Source of the DNA: Leptasterias polaris
Taxonomy: Eukaryota; Echinodermata; Asteroidea; Forcipulatida; Asteriidae
Direction: 5' to 3'
Assembly (NCBI GenBank): GCA_037783415.1
Contig: JAZGTN010000089.1
Coordinates: 2,604,001-2,668,000, forward strand
DNA length: 64,000 bases
A program made the translations under genes and the position numbers. This document shows, piece after piece, positions 1-10,187 of this stretch (position 1 is its first letter; each line of letters opens with the position of its first letter). A model generated the notes under the pieces. That model made no database searches and was not told where the DNA came from. It was given only the letters and a program-made list of their open reading frames with translations.

Positions 1-3000
1 TGGGCAGATAACAGCCGGGAGTGACGTCATCAGTGCAAGGGAGCCATACCTCCAGAACAACACAAATTTACGCACATCTAAGGCCAACTATCAACACTTA
101 CACGTTCGGCACCTGAGCACCTCCTTTATCAGATACCCTGCACATGCCATACACAGCTTAATTGAAAACACTATAGAACTGGTGATAGATGGAATCGCAA
201 TGCAGGATTACACTACCGCCCAACCAAAAATAGCCTAATGGCGTACGAAATGAAAGATTCAGAAACTGAAGAATTTTGGCGACACTCAAGCAGTTTGTGA
301 TGAAAGCTATATTATTTGTACTTAGCACAACAAAAAATAATAATCATCATAAGAGGTCGGTATAGGCGCAACAGTTAATGGGACACAAGAGCATTTTGGA
401 CGCAACACATTAGCCAGAAAGAGGATGTTTATGAAGATGCAGTGACTCGCACGATTTTGATGTAGCAAAATATATATATAAAAAAGTGAAAAATACTTAT
501 TAACAAACAGCAACACTTCACTGAAACAATTTTCCAAAAGAATCTTTCGAAATAGATTTTGCAACCGCAACCACAGTGACAGAGAGATGGCCATATTATT
601 GTCTTGGTCTGTAAATAAAAAGTGTAATTTACGGTTAGCACTTCAAGACCAAACTAACCCTAACCCTTTCCCGTAAAAATGTTTTGGTTTAGAAAGTGCA
701 CGCATGAGTTGGAGAGAAACTAAATACGATCTTTTAAGCAGGCATGAATGGGTTTAACAGTTTTTACAATGAGGGGAGCAGTATGTGAAATGTTATATTA
801 TGGAATAAAAGTGTTTAAAACTCACCTGCAACAAATCAGCCAGAAAGACGGCTGTCTCAAGAACAAGAAGCCCAGGGAAGTTTGCGAGGGTATCGTTCGG
901 CTCTCGTATACACACAGATATACTTGCATGGGTGTTCTGTCGACGTGTATGTTTGCTGACGGGTCGCGTTCTGGCTTTTTATGATTATTTGAGGTCTCAA
1001 CTATAAGAGAGTGGGTGTCGCCGTTACGTTTCGATTCGCTGGCTCCTCGTCTCTTAACACCCAGGGAAATCCGAGGGGCTTCCTTTTCGAGTCTTCGCTT
1101 TGAGATAACAACGCCACAGCCTATGGGAAACCACGCACGCATTATTGCGTCCGTTTATTGGGCACGCGTATCCGCCAGGTTGTTTCTGTGAGTTTTGGGA
1201 AGTGATTTATGCAAAACTCTTTTAAGAGAGTAACAATGACGTATCCCCGTTGGACTGTGCCGGGGTAATCAAAAATTCTCAAAAGGTTATTGAATTTTGT
1301 CGAAGTTACGTAAATTACAATGTAGAAGAAAAGGAAAAAGCTTCACGTGGGTGAAGTTTGTTGCCGAGCTGCACGCTGTCAGAATTAATTAAAACAGAAT
1401 CAAAAGACCGAAATAATTCCCTCCGTGAAGACGAAAGCTCTGAAAAGGTGCTTGAAAATTAACCAATCCCAAGGGTCTTTTACAGAAATTTAGTTATTGA
1501 AATACTGATTGAAACATCAGGTTTTGTTACCTGCGGTTCTTTCCAGGCCCGCCAGCTCATCAGAGAAAAACAATTATACATCACGTCACGAAAGGTTTCT
1601 ATACTATTGTTTTTCCCACCACTCAAAGTTAAAACAATTTTTACTGAAGTCAATCAGAACTTCAAAACGTCTTCAGGACCAACATAACCCGTGTAGATAT
1701 TATTGTGTGTTACAGCAAACCTAAAATAACCATTAAAAAACTGTGGTAATGATTTATTTATGACATTTTAAATTAGGCCAATCAAATTACGTCCATGTCA
1801 TGATTTACCCTTTCTCATTTTGTATTGATTGCATTGGCTGGGAAGTTAGTGGTATAAAAACAGAAATCTCGAATTCTGTTCACGTTGTTCTTTAAAGCCT
1901 TTTTAGGGCGACCCAAGATTAGCACTTTGTAATTTTGTCAGACCTAGTTTTGTTTAAACTGTCAACGCTTGGTTATTTAAAACGACATATTCGAAAGTAT
2001 AGCAATCATTGTTTGTCTTTCGCTGACATTAATCAGTACTTATGCTACAATTTGTTATATTTTATCGCAATTAACAGAGTCTCAACTGTAATGTTATACT
2101 CACTGCATCTTCAGTGATCAGTAAAAAAATCTTTCGAGATTCGTTGTTTTTTTAACAGAACGATACTTCAATTTGTGACATCTCTTATAATAGCACACAT
2201 ACGCTATAAAGTAAACTATGCAATGTAGGCCCAAACAAAAGTAATGAGTTGGACAAAAATCAAAGCCATTTAGGCGACGGGTTGTTAGTTTTGCTGTAAA
2301 GCTAAGATTATTTTTGTAAGAGAGATGTTTGGTTTGGATGTGTTTTTCGTTTCCCGTCTGTAGGCATGTTTGTCGCTGACTGTCGTGAAGTAGTGATTAA
2401 ACATTTTCCCAAAAGGCAAAAACAAAATCTAAAGAAGAAAGCAGCTTACTGCTTGTTGCTTAAAGTGCAAAAAAAAATCAAAACAGTGGCTAGAGTGAGT
2501 GCCAAAATAAAAGTATAACATGTTATATGTTCATGTCTGTAGGTCACTTCCAAATTCGTTCAATTTAATACCCGGCTCGAGTCCGTTGCATCAGCACTCA
2601 TCGGTCATAGGGAGTAATTACTAAAATTACACCAGTATCAATCACTGGTCAACTATAAGATTAATCAAATTCATTAGGTCGCAACAAAGATGACTCAATT
2701 TCACAAAAGCCAACAGCAAGAGAGGATGGTCAACCATTCAATTTCATCAATTCTAAAAAGTAATAGAAATTCAACTGAAGAATGGTGAAACGTTTTTATT
2801 TTTGCACCTTCATTTTGAAAAGTTTATACAAGAGAGTTTTAATCGAGGAGGTTATTATTTCCAAGTTTGAAGTCTTAGAGAACTACACTGCGTTGCCTTT
2901 CTTTACCTGCAGTGCTTCATTGACCTTGACGTCAAAATTTCGAAGAGAAATAAATGAAATTAAAGAACTTCCAAAGAAACTTTCTATATAAGAGGATTAT

Positions 3001-3460
3001 GAAATTGAAGTCGTGTAAAACAAACACCTCTGTCAACAGTATACTTAGAATACAAAAAACAACACTTTCATTTAAACCATTACACAAGTCAATGACACAT
3101 TTGATTTGCGGTACTGCTGGGCAGCCTATCGGCTCGGGGCATAGATATTAATTTGATTTGGTTGCTTTGTAAGAGTTTTTTTTTTTAACGCATTAAAAAC
3201 TAAATACTAATCTAATTTCTTGGGTTGACGTTTATAGGGAGCAAAATAGTGATGTCAATGATCTTAACCATAAACACGTAAGACATCTTTTTAAAGCCAA
3301 TGAAGCTTTAGTTTTTGAACAACGATTCCAAATTTCAAGCCCAAAGTGACAAACCGACCGTAGCCTTGAATCTAACCATTGTAAGCCTTACTATAGGAGT
3401 CTGCAAAAAATTCCCTAAAAACTCTGGAGGGTTTCTTTTCTTTTTTCTTGAAAATGTAAC
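1..3460. other. Intergenic, no gene recognised
   Basis: Only short AT-rich open frames are present, none with a recognisable domain or a convincing exon with acceptor and donor. Poly-A/T runs and simple AT-rich sequence dominate. The stretch near 860-1140 is more GC-balanced and open on the minus strand, but the peptide has no family resemblance that I can name. Confidence 0.5.
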
Positions 3461-3474
3461 CACCACATTCAATA

Positions 3475-3634
3475 GATCGATCCATTAAGCCCCGCCTCCT
3501 TACGAGTTGACCAATCACAGCCGCGAAACCCGATCACCATTAGTGCAAAGATCACCAAACGGCTCAAATGGTGATCAGATTTCGCGGTTGTGATTGGTCA
3601 ATGAGAAATGGGCGTAGCTTTCTGGATCGGTGTA
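3475..3634. repeat. Foldback (inverted-repeat) element with CCAAT boxes
   Basis: The left arm (about 3475-3541) and right arm (about 3568-3634) are imperfect reverse complements: GATCGATCC pairs with GGATCGGTG, and GACCAATCACAGCCGCGAAA pairs with TTTCGCGGTTGTGATTGGTC. A short spacer lies between the arms. Each arm carries a CCAATCA motif. No coding sequence is present. It is best read as a small foldback MITE. Confidence 0.65.
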
Positions 3635-3710
3635 TTACGTTTACACAAGCCGGTTGTGTGGTGTGTTAACACGTACACAGCACAAACCGGGGTGTTTGTT
3701 ATAGCTTGGA

Positions 3711-3784
3711 TGACAACACCGACATGGTGTTAATCATCCCCATTACTATATCGTTTCTGAAATTAACACCATGTCGGTGTTGCC
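3711..3784. repeat. Short hairpin repeat
   Basis: ACAACACCGACATGGTGTTA is answered about 30 bases later by TAACACCATGTCGGTGTTG, giving a nearly perfect 20-bp stem with a loop of about 30 bases. Each arm also contains the smaller palindrome ACACC-GACAT-GGTGT. It lies between two other foldback repeats. No coding potential is visible. Confidence 0.6.
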
Positions 3785-4034
3785 ACATTTCATATATACC
3801 AAGAGAATCAATTTTACAATCCACTTTTTTTTTGCAGTGTTCAGATTGATACGAATGTAAATCTCTCCCTCCCCCAAAAATCATAATATTACCCCCACCT
3901 CATCATGCTGGTGTCCTTGAGCAAGATAAGTTTACCCCTACACACTAGAAACTCCCGGGTCTGAATAAGTGACCCATCTAGGCTATTCCTGGTCCCAGAG
4001 GGTCTGACCTATTTCTGAGTCAGACTGACCCTAA

Positions 4035-4163
4035 CCTTTAGTCAAGGCGCACCGCGGCACCCCAGACCAGATACCACGCACGAAAAAAGACCAACGCGAG
4101 CGCTTATCTTTTTTCGTGCGTGATATCCAGGCTGGGGGTGCCGCGGTGCGCCTTGACTAAAGG
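4035..4163. mobile_element. Palindromic MITE of about 129 bp
   Basis: The arms CCTTTAGTCAAGGCGCACCG and CGGTGCGCCTTGACTAAAGG are exact reverse complements. Pairing continues inward through GCGGCACCCC and ACGCACGAAAAAAGA to a loop of about 16 bases near 4092-4107. The end motif CCTTTwGTCAAGG is shared with the element at 4447-4550, so the two look like one family. There is no ORF, and no clear target-site duplication around this copy. Confidence 0.75.
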
Positions 4164-4446
4164 CTAGGCTTACCCGGAAACTGTTTTTTTTAAAGGGATT
4201 TCGACTCGGATTCAGCGTCAGTTTGATAAAGTTTCGTGTCAGTTTGGCACAGTTCCCGGATCGTACAACCACACTTTTGCACACACATTTGTGGGGACTC
4301 CCTATTGTTGTTCTATGTTTCCCTTTTCTAAAGAATCACGTTGTGGGGACCCAGTTTAACAAAGAAAAACGTTGTGGGGACAACTCTGGGTATGCCTAAC
4401 CCACTACCCCCGAATGAATCAGCTAGGCCTCCTGCCTGCGCTGACC

Positions 4447-4550
4447 TAGCCTTTTGTCAAGGCCTTCGAGGCGTAAACAGCGGAGCGACTGGAACGGGGA
4501 TCGCGGCTCTACGAAGCTGTCCAAGCCACGAAGTCCTTGACAAAAGGCTA
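4447..4550. mobile_element. Palindromic MITE of about 103 bp flanked by a 10-bp direct repeat
   Basis: The ends AGCCTTTTGTCAAGG and CCTTGACAAAAGGCT are inverted. The centre is GC-rich and only partly palindromic. The decamer GCGCTGACCT occurs immediately left (4438-4447) and right (4551-4560) of the element, which looks like a 10-bp target-site duplication. Duplications of 9-11 bp are typical of Mutator-like elements; assigning this element to them is inference. It shares its end motif with the element at 4035-4163. Confidence 0.7.
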
Positions 4551-4767
4551 GCGCTGACCTGGAACCCGGGTCAATTTTGACGCGGGGGTGTTTAGAGTGC
4601 AATTGCTCTGTTTGTTGGATGGAACGTAAATCCGTATGTCCAGTTAAGAGGTACCGGTATAGACCATGTGACCTGTGACATCACATGTTTACAAAAGAGA
4701 CACAGAGCCTGGACTTCCTGCAGGCACAGTTTGTACGCAGCTCAATGGAAGAATACAATAAATATTA

Positions 4768-4825
4768 TGTTTTATGGAGATTGCACTGTCTGACTCTTCT
4801 CAACTTTTGATACGAAGAAAGGGGG
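4768..4825. repeat. Dispersed repeat fragment, possibly LTR-derived
   Basis: The segment containing TATGGAGATTGCACTG and TCAACTTTTGATA recurs in reverse complement at about 55113-55172, with roughly three quarters of positions matching by eye. A purine run (AAGAAAGGGGGGACA) follows, and AATAAA lies just upstream near 4755. With a gypsy pol remnant 250 bases away this could be LTR debris, but no full LTR could be delimited. Confidence 0.4.
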
Positions 4826-5065
4826 GACATCTCAAAAGCTGTACAGCAGTTACTTTTGTAACTCTTGAACTTATGTGAAAATTATGACACAAAATGTAAA
4901 TTTTCCCATAAAATATGGTCAGTGTAGTATCTTGCCTGTCAGGAAATGCATTAGAATGTACAAGGTCACTATTTCTGTAAACAAAGGTAACATGGTCTAT
5001 ATAGTGCACGAATGGATAACACAGAACACTTCGTGGAAGAATAATTTACCTCGGGTGTTTCTTGT

Positions 5066-5335
5066 TCAATGCAAGCAGCATCTTTGTTTACAGGTTTCCG
5101 TATAGGCTTCCGGGTTGCAGTGATTAGTGGTATGTGGATTGTCAACAGAAGAGGGTCGTCCTAAAGAGGCATCGGCGTTACCACGACGCTTGCCATCAAG
5201 ATGGATAATAACCCAATCATAGGGATCTACGTCCCCCGTACGGTCATTCTGAACAAGGAGTATTCGTAAACCAAAAAGCGGTTTGTGGTCAGTCACAATT
5301 GTAAATTGAGTGTTGGCAAGATAGTGATCAAACAA
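5066..5335 (-). pseudogene. Ty3/gypsy-type retrotransposon RNase H fragment
   Basis: The minus-strand translation contains FTIVTDHKPLFGL near its start and a degenerate GK-x-x-x-NAD-x-S motif about 45 residues later. These match the RNase H part of Ty3/gypsy pol, where TDHKPL is the signature and GK..N.AD.LSR closes the domain. The frame is only about 89 aa. The middle of the domain is short and the typical LSR is changed to ASLGR. No reverse transcriptase or integrase is seen in frame on either side, so this is a decayed relic. Confidence 0.55.
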
Positions 5336-5770
5336 TAGCCCAAAATCGCCTTTGAGACATCCACCGCATCTCGTCTGTATTCTTTTCTCTTAATTTGTTT
5401 AAACAACTGTTGAAAATTGTTACTTGTATGCGTTAAATTTCTGAGCGTGAAACTGTTTTATCGACGGAATTTTCCTTTTATTATATATATAATTATATAT
5501 TAAATTAGTTTTTTGTTTCCATTTATACATTACGAGGAATGATGCAGCGCTGTCCGCGCTGCTCGTCTGCTCGTTGAGCATTTCAGCCGAGAAGAGAGAA
5601 GACAGTCGCCAATCGTCTAGCACATTTTGTATGTAATCAAATTTGTTGACGCACATTCGAGAAATTGCGAGACTGTCAAAATTGTGTCAGCCAATCATTT
5701 TTATGTGTCAGTTAAGTGTTACATTTCCCGGGTGTTTTCGGAATAAAGGGAAACTCCTGTTTCACAATTG

Positions 5771-6980
5771 TACGGAAGCGTTAAAGGGCCACAACAATGG
5801 GTTTTTTTCAAAATGCTATCTCGCCGCGGCGAGTTACTATCTCACGACACCCACGAAGCGGCTGTGCAGACAATGCCCCGGTAAAGCAAAGACCGAGCGT
5901 GCAAGAGCAGAGAGGGTCCGCTCCCAACCCTAGGGACCTCTTTGTAGGGGCCCCGGCCTGGCTCAATTCTGCGCCAGCGGTACAGACCCCCTTCTTGGCG
6001 TCCTCCGGGGGGGGGGGGGGTCGAAACGTTTGTTGAGCTATTGCCCAACCCCGGGCAACCAGACGGGCCGGGCGAGCTTCCAAGGCTCACCCAACCGGGG
6101 CGAATGATGGGGGACGGAGGCGGACGACACACGCCCCGGTACACTCACGCTCTTGCGCCCATGCGGGCTTTACTGAATACCGTTGGTCCGGTATCCGCCC
6201 CGGAGGGCGACCACCGGTGGAAGCGGTGCGATCCACCCGTAGGGCCGGTAACTCGGTTGCAAGGGCCGTATAAAGGTCACCAGAGACCCCAGGAGGTTCC
6301 GCCCGGCCCTCAGACACCGGGTTGGGAGACGTTTTCCACGGCCAGGGAGGCATCCCGGGCCGCTGACGTCGAGGAGTAGGATTTTTTTTTCTGACTTAGG
6401 AATTTTTTCGACCCTTCCGAGAGGACCCTACCCCCTATAGTAGCACCAACATCCCTAGGGTGTCGCAGTGCCTCCGGCCCCCATCAGCCTTCTCCTCCGA
6501 ATGCCTCCGACTTCGTACTTTGCGGTCTCCGGGGAGGGCCCTCTCTGCACCCAGGCAGAGGTAGCCCAGAGGCTCTAGATCCGGGTGGAAACCTCGCTGC
6601 TCTGGTACGCTATAGGTCTTTGCTTTACCGGGGCCTTGTCTGCATGCAGAACCACTTCGTGGTTGTCGCAGCGCCTCCGGCCCACATCAGCCTTCTCCTC
6701 CGAATGCCTCCGACTTCGTACTTTGCTTACTTCTCGGAGGGTCCTCTCCGCACCCAGGCAGGGGTATCCCACAGGCTCTGGACCCGGGCGGACCCTCGCT
6801 GCTCTTGCACGCTCGGTCTTCGCAGATGGTAACTCGCCGCGGCGAGATAGTAACTCGCCGCGGCGAGATAGTAACTCGCCGGGCGAGATAGTAACCCGCC
6901 GCGGCGAGATAGTAACTCGCCGCGGCGAGATAGCATTTTTGAAAAAAAAACCATTGTTGTGGCCCTTTAACGCTTCCGTA
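5771..6980. mobile_element. 1.2-kb non-autonomous TIR DNA element
   Basis: The terminal inverted repeats are about 70 bp and nearly identical: CGGAAGCGTTAAAGGGCCAC at the left end and its reverse complement at the right, continuing through CAACAATGG, a T-run and GCTATCTCGCCGCGGCGAG. Both ends are bounded by TA, consistent with a TA target-site duplication, as in Tc1/mariner-like elements. The GC-rich interior has a run of 14 G (about 6007-6020), a direct repeat of a block at about 6481 and 6681, and segments that are inverted between about 5848-5925 and 6600-6830. Open frames inside it resemble no transposase. The element at 56591-56844 starts with the same CGGAAGCG and is also bounded by TA. 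Confidence 0.75.
6829..6935. repeat. 21-bp palindromic tandem repeats inside the TIR element
   Basis: Five units run in tandem, each centred on the perfect palindrome CTCGCCGCGGCGAG followed by ATAGTAA. The third unit has lost two bases at the palindrome centre and the fourth has one substitution. The last unit merges into the right terminal repeat, and one unit is present in the left terminal repeat, so the array probably grew from the terminal repeat itself. Confidence 0.8.
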
Positions 6981-8421
6981 CGTCAGAAATATGTGTATGA
7001 ATAGTTTTTTGGAGTGACACAAGAAAAGTTTTCTTGAAATAATAATTTTTCTTTATGTTTATCAATGCGTCTCTGAGTAGCACAAAGGGCAAAAGCAAAG
7101 TATACGTTTGGTTTTTGGAACCGTTTGATTGTATTAATCCTATACAAATGTAGATATATACAATAAAACAAACCTGTTAAAATTTCATTTTAGAAGGTGG
7201 TAGCGTTTTTGAGATATATTGCAAAAAATCTGGAGCGGTTATGTCCACGCAGGAAGAATAATCCGTTGAGATACACAATCTGGAGAATTTTTTTTAAATA
7301 CCTGTATCTAAAACCACTTTAGAAGAGAGTCGTTTCTCAAAATTTTACCATCAACAGCTGCAGTACTTCTTACCAAGAGTAATTGCCAGAAATTGTGATT
7401 TTCAAGTGCATAATGACGAGGAGCCTGCTCTATCTCCTCCACTACTTACTTGTCTTAAAAAGTGGTCTGCATCGCCATGGGAAAGAATCTTCCCTGAAAC
7501 AAAAGCATCTGCATAAACATAGTTTATGTTTGGAAAGGACTGTTGACGAAGACAGAGATTTTCCTTTCGTTTGGAGCTAGGCGTTACGGTTATCTGTTGC
7601 AACACCTCTCCATTTTATTTCTTCATGGACAGGAACACAGACAAAATTGAAGGGTAACAAAACTGTTTTATTTTTCCTGAAGACGACCGTACTGGTCAAA
7701 ACGTCAAAATTGTTAGGACTACACCGATCGATTTTCTGCAGAATTACACACATGACTATCAAAGGAGAGAGTTCAGTTTTTAAAAGATTGGGTTTTGTTT
7801 CCTACCTATTCTTCTTTTTGTCGTTAATTTAATGAAAAACTAATTCAGAAGACTACGGGGACTCTCCGCATACCGTGTCCTGAAACGTTGACTCACCCCG
7901 GGGCCCCATTGCAAGGTTGTTACACTCGGATCGGATACGTCACTCTTTATACACTGCTGACTCTTCAACTCTGGCCAATTACCGGGGGGTGGGGGACCGT
8001 GATTTTAAATTCCCTCCGGTTCGAGCTACGTCAAGTGCGCAAAGCACCTACCCGTTTTCGCCCCTAGTAAGTCACCGTATAGCGAACGGCCCTTTATCAT
8101 GGTCACCAAGGCATCATCAGTTATGATGGTATGGAATCAGCAAAATAAAAGGTTTTTAACATTTAACTTCATTACTGCTTCTGCCCCTGCCCTATTTTTT
8201 TATTTTTATTTTATTTTTTATTAGGCTAGAGTAAATGGCCTTCCATCTTCGACTTGTTGACAACGTGTGCTCTACCAAAACTGCAGGAATAGGCCTAGTA
8301 ATTTGTTTCCGTTGCTTTCATAATAGAAAAAATGCTTTTCTACAAAATGAAATCAACAACCCGTATAAGTAAACACAGTTTGTCTGTTTGTGTAAAATCT
8401 TTTGATCAGTTTAGATTCAAT
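6981..8421. other. Intergenic, no gene recognised
   Basis: The sequence is AT-rich and low complexity, with a T-rich stretch near 8190-8220. The segment 7860-8120 is GC-richer, with an open plus-strand frame of about 69 codons that has no recognisable motif. No repeat of the families seen elsewhere in the window was noticed here. Confidence 0.4.
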
Positions 8422-8784
8422 TTAAAGGCCCTGTACACTATTGGTAAGATCGAAAAACACAATAGTTCACAGATTCACACATAACTTACATGATTTAAAG
8501 TAAGTAATGGTAGAAAGGGTTCCTTAAAATATTTCTGCCTAAAATGCTATCGTTTCTGAGAAATGAGTAAAACAATAGTTTTTATCGCGCGCGATAATAA
8601 CCTTGATGTTTGAAAAACAGAAAACACATAAGGTCTCTTTTCACTATTTTCTCGTGACCTCGATGACCAATTGAGCTCAAATTTTCACAGGTTTGTTATT
8701 TCATGTATGTGGTCGGTTACACAAAACATGAACACTGTCTGTGATTATTTTGTCAGCTCTGCCAATCCTGTATAATACCTTTAA
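8422..8784 (+). mobile_element. TTAA-type MITE, family R1
   Basis: The element starts TTAAAGGCCCTGTACAC and ends ATACCTTTAA, so both ends read TTAAAGG inward, consistent with TTAA target sites. A palindrome ATCGCGCGCGAT lies near the middle. Another near-full copy lies in reverse at 39547-39905 and a shortened copy in reverse at 22479-22746. There is no ORF. Superfamily assignment (piggyBac-like or Kolobok-like, both with TTAA duplications) is inference from the ends only. Confidence 0.75.
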
Positions 8785-10187
8785 AAAGTCGAAAACAAGG
8801 TACCCTGATGATAATGCTTCACACAATTATTGTTTTCATTTGTTTAACGATAAATAACACCTTAACCCTCCCATAATTTCGGTCGTTAAGATAAAGATGC
8901 TAGGTCTGATATTTTACCCGAAAATAAAGGCAAAAAATTGGTCTAGCTATTTTCGTGGATTGGAAAAAGTTTTAAGCCTACTAACTTTAAACATTGTCAA
9001 AAGAAAAACAATAAATTTAGGTAATCATTACATCTAGAATGTCCTTGGTTGGAATGTTTAAAGTGAATGAAAAATCATCACTCATAACGATAAGTTATTT
9101 ACGAGGTAATTTACTTTGAAGGACCATTTGATGTTTTCGTTTTGTACATAATTTATGTTTTGCTAATATAATTATGGCATATCAGGGACATCATACAATT
9201 GTTCTCGGCCAGCAACCTACAGCCGGGTTCCTGTTGCTAATGTGCTTGTGTTTTCAGCGATCATGTTTATGGAGCTAGACGAGCCAACATGGCAGCCTCC
9301 TGGAACGTAAAAATCCGGCAGTGATTGACAATATTTTGGTGAGATTTAATCACGCTTTTGTAGCACAAAATGCGTTGCTGAGATAACCAGTTGATAGGTT
9401 TAACAATTGTTTGTATTTTGGGGTAAATAACTCTCCCGATCCCATTGTTAAAAAAGAATGACAATAATTTAATAATTGAAGGGTTTGCACACATTCGAAT
9501 GGTAAAAATCCAAAATAAATGCCGCAAGTGGAAACAAATATTTATTAAATGTTCAATCACAGATTTGCAGATAAAATTCCAAGTTTATAGAAAAAGAACC
9601 ATCTGCACATGCTGTACCTCAACTGAAGAGTGGAATGGTGGAAAACTCACCAGTAAATAAGTTTGCCTGAATTGCAATAGTTTTTGAGAAAAGAGTAAAC
9701 CAATTTGTTATCTGTTCTGATTGTTTGAATTTAATTTTTAGTGAAGGATTAATTAATTATAATTGAAAACATAAAAAAAAATGAGGGTTTCCACTATTTT
9801 TATGTGACTCAAATGACCGATTGAGGTTAAATTTTCACAGGTTTATTAGTTCATGTATACATTCATTCGGTCACATAAGACTAAGAGCGGATAATCATAC
9901 TATTGACAGTTTTAAAGGTTTACCAATTGACCAATGGCAATGTTGTCAATGTGCTTTAAACAATAATGCTGATGGATATTTAGCCAGCTTTCTTTTACTG
10001 AAGATGTTTTGACAAGGTTATTAAAGATTAACACAACTAGGTTATTGATCTTCCAAAAACTAATAATAAATTTACTGTTATATAAAAATGTACCTTTCGT
10101 TTTGCAGACAATATAACAGGCATTGAGAACAGGCTTCTAAACTTGTAACTAAAGTAAAGAAGGAAAACAGCAGAAAGAGTTTTCAAA
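8785..10187 (+). promoter_or_regulatory. SCFD2 upstream region and possible 5' UTR exons
   Basis: No coding gene is seen. A good splice acceptor (TTTCGTTTTGCAG) ends at 10107, so 10108-10187 is likely 5' UTR in the exon that carries the SCFD2 start codon. A possible upstream non-coding exon ends at 9338 with donor GTGAGA and carries a short uORF beginning MAASWNVK; this exon is inference. Part of an R2-type repeat lies at about 9790-9925. No TATA box can be assigned with confidence. Confidence 0.35.

Noticed and set aside
6041..6379. 112-codon Pro/Gly-rich frame
   Set aside because: It lies in the GC-rich interior of a TIR element, which opens frames on both strands; no protein family resemblance.
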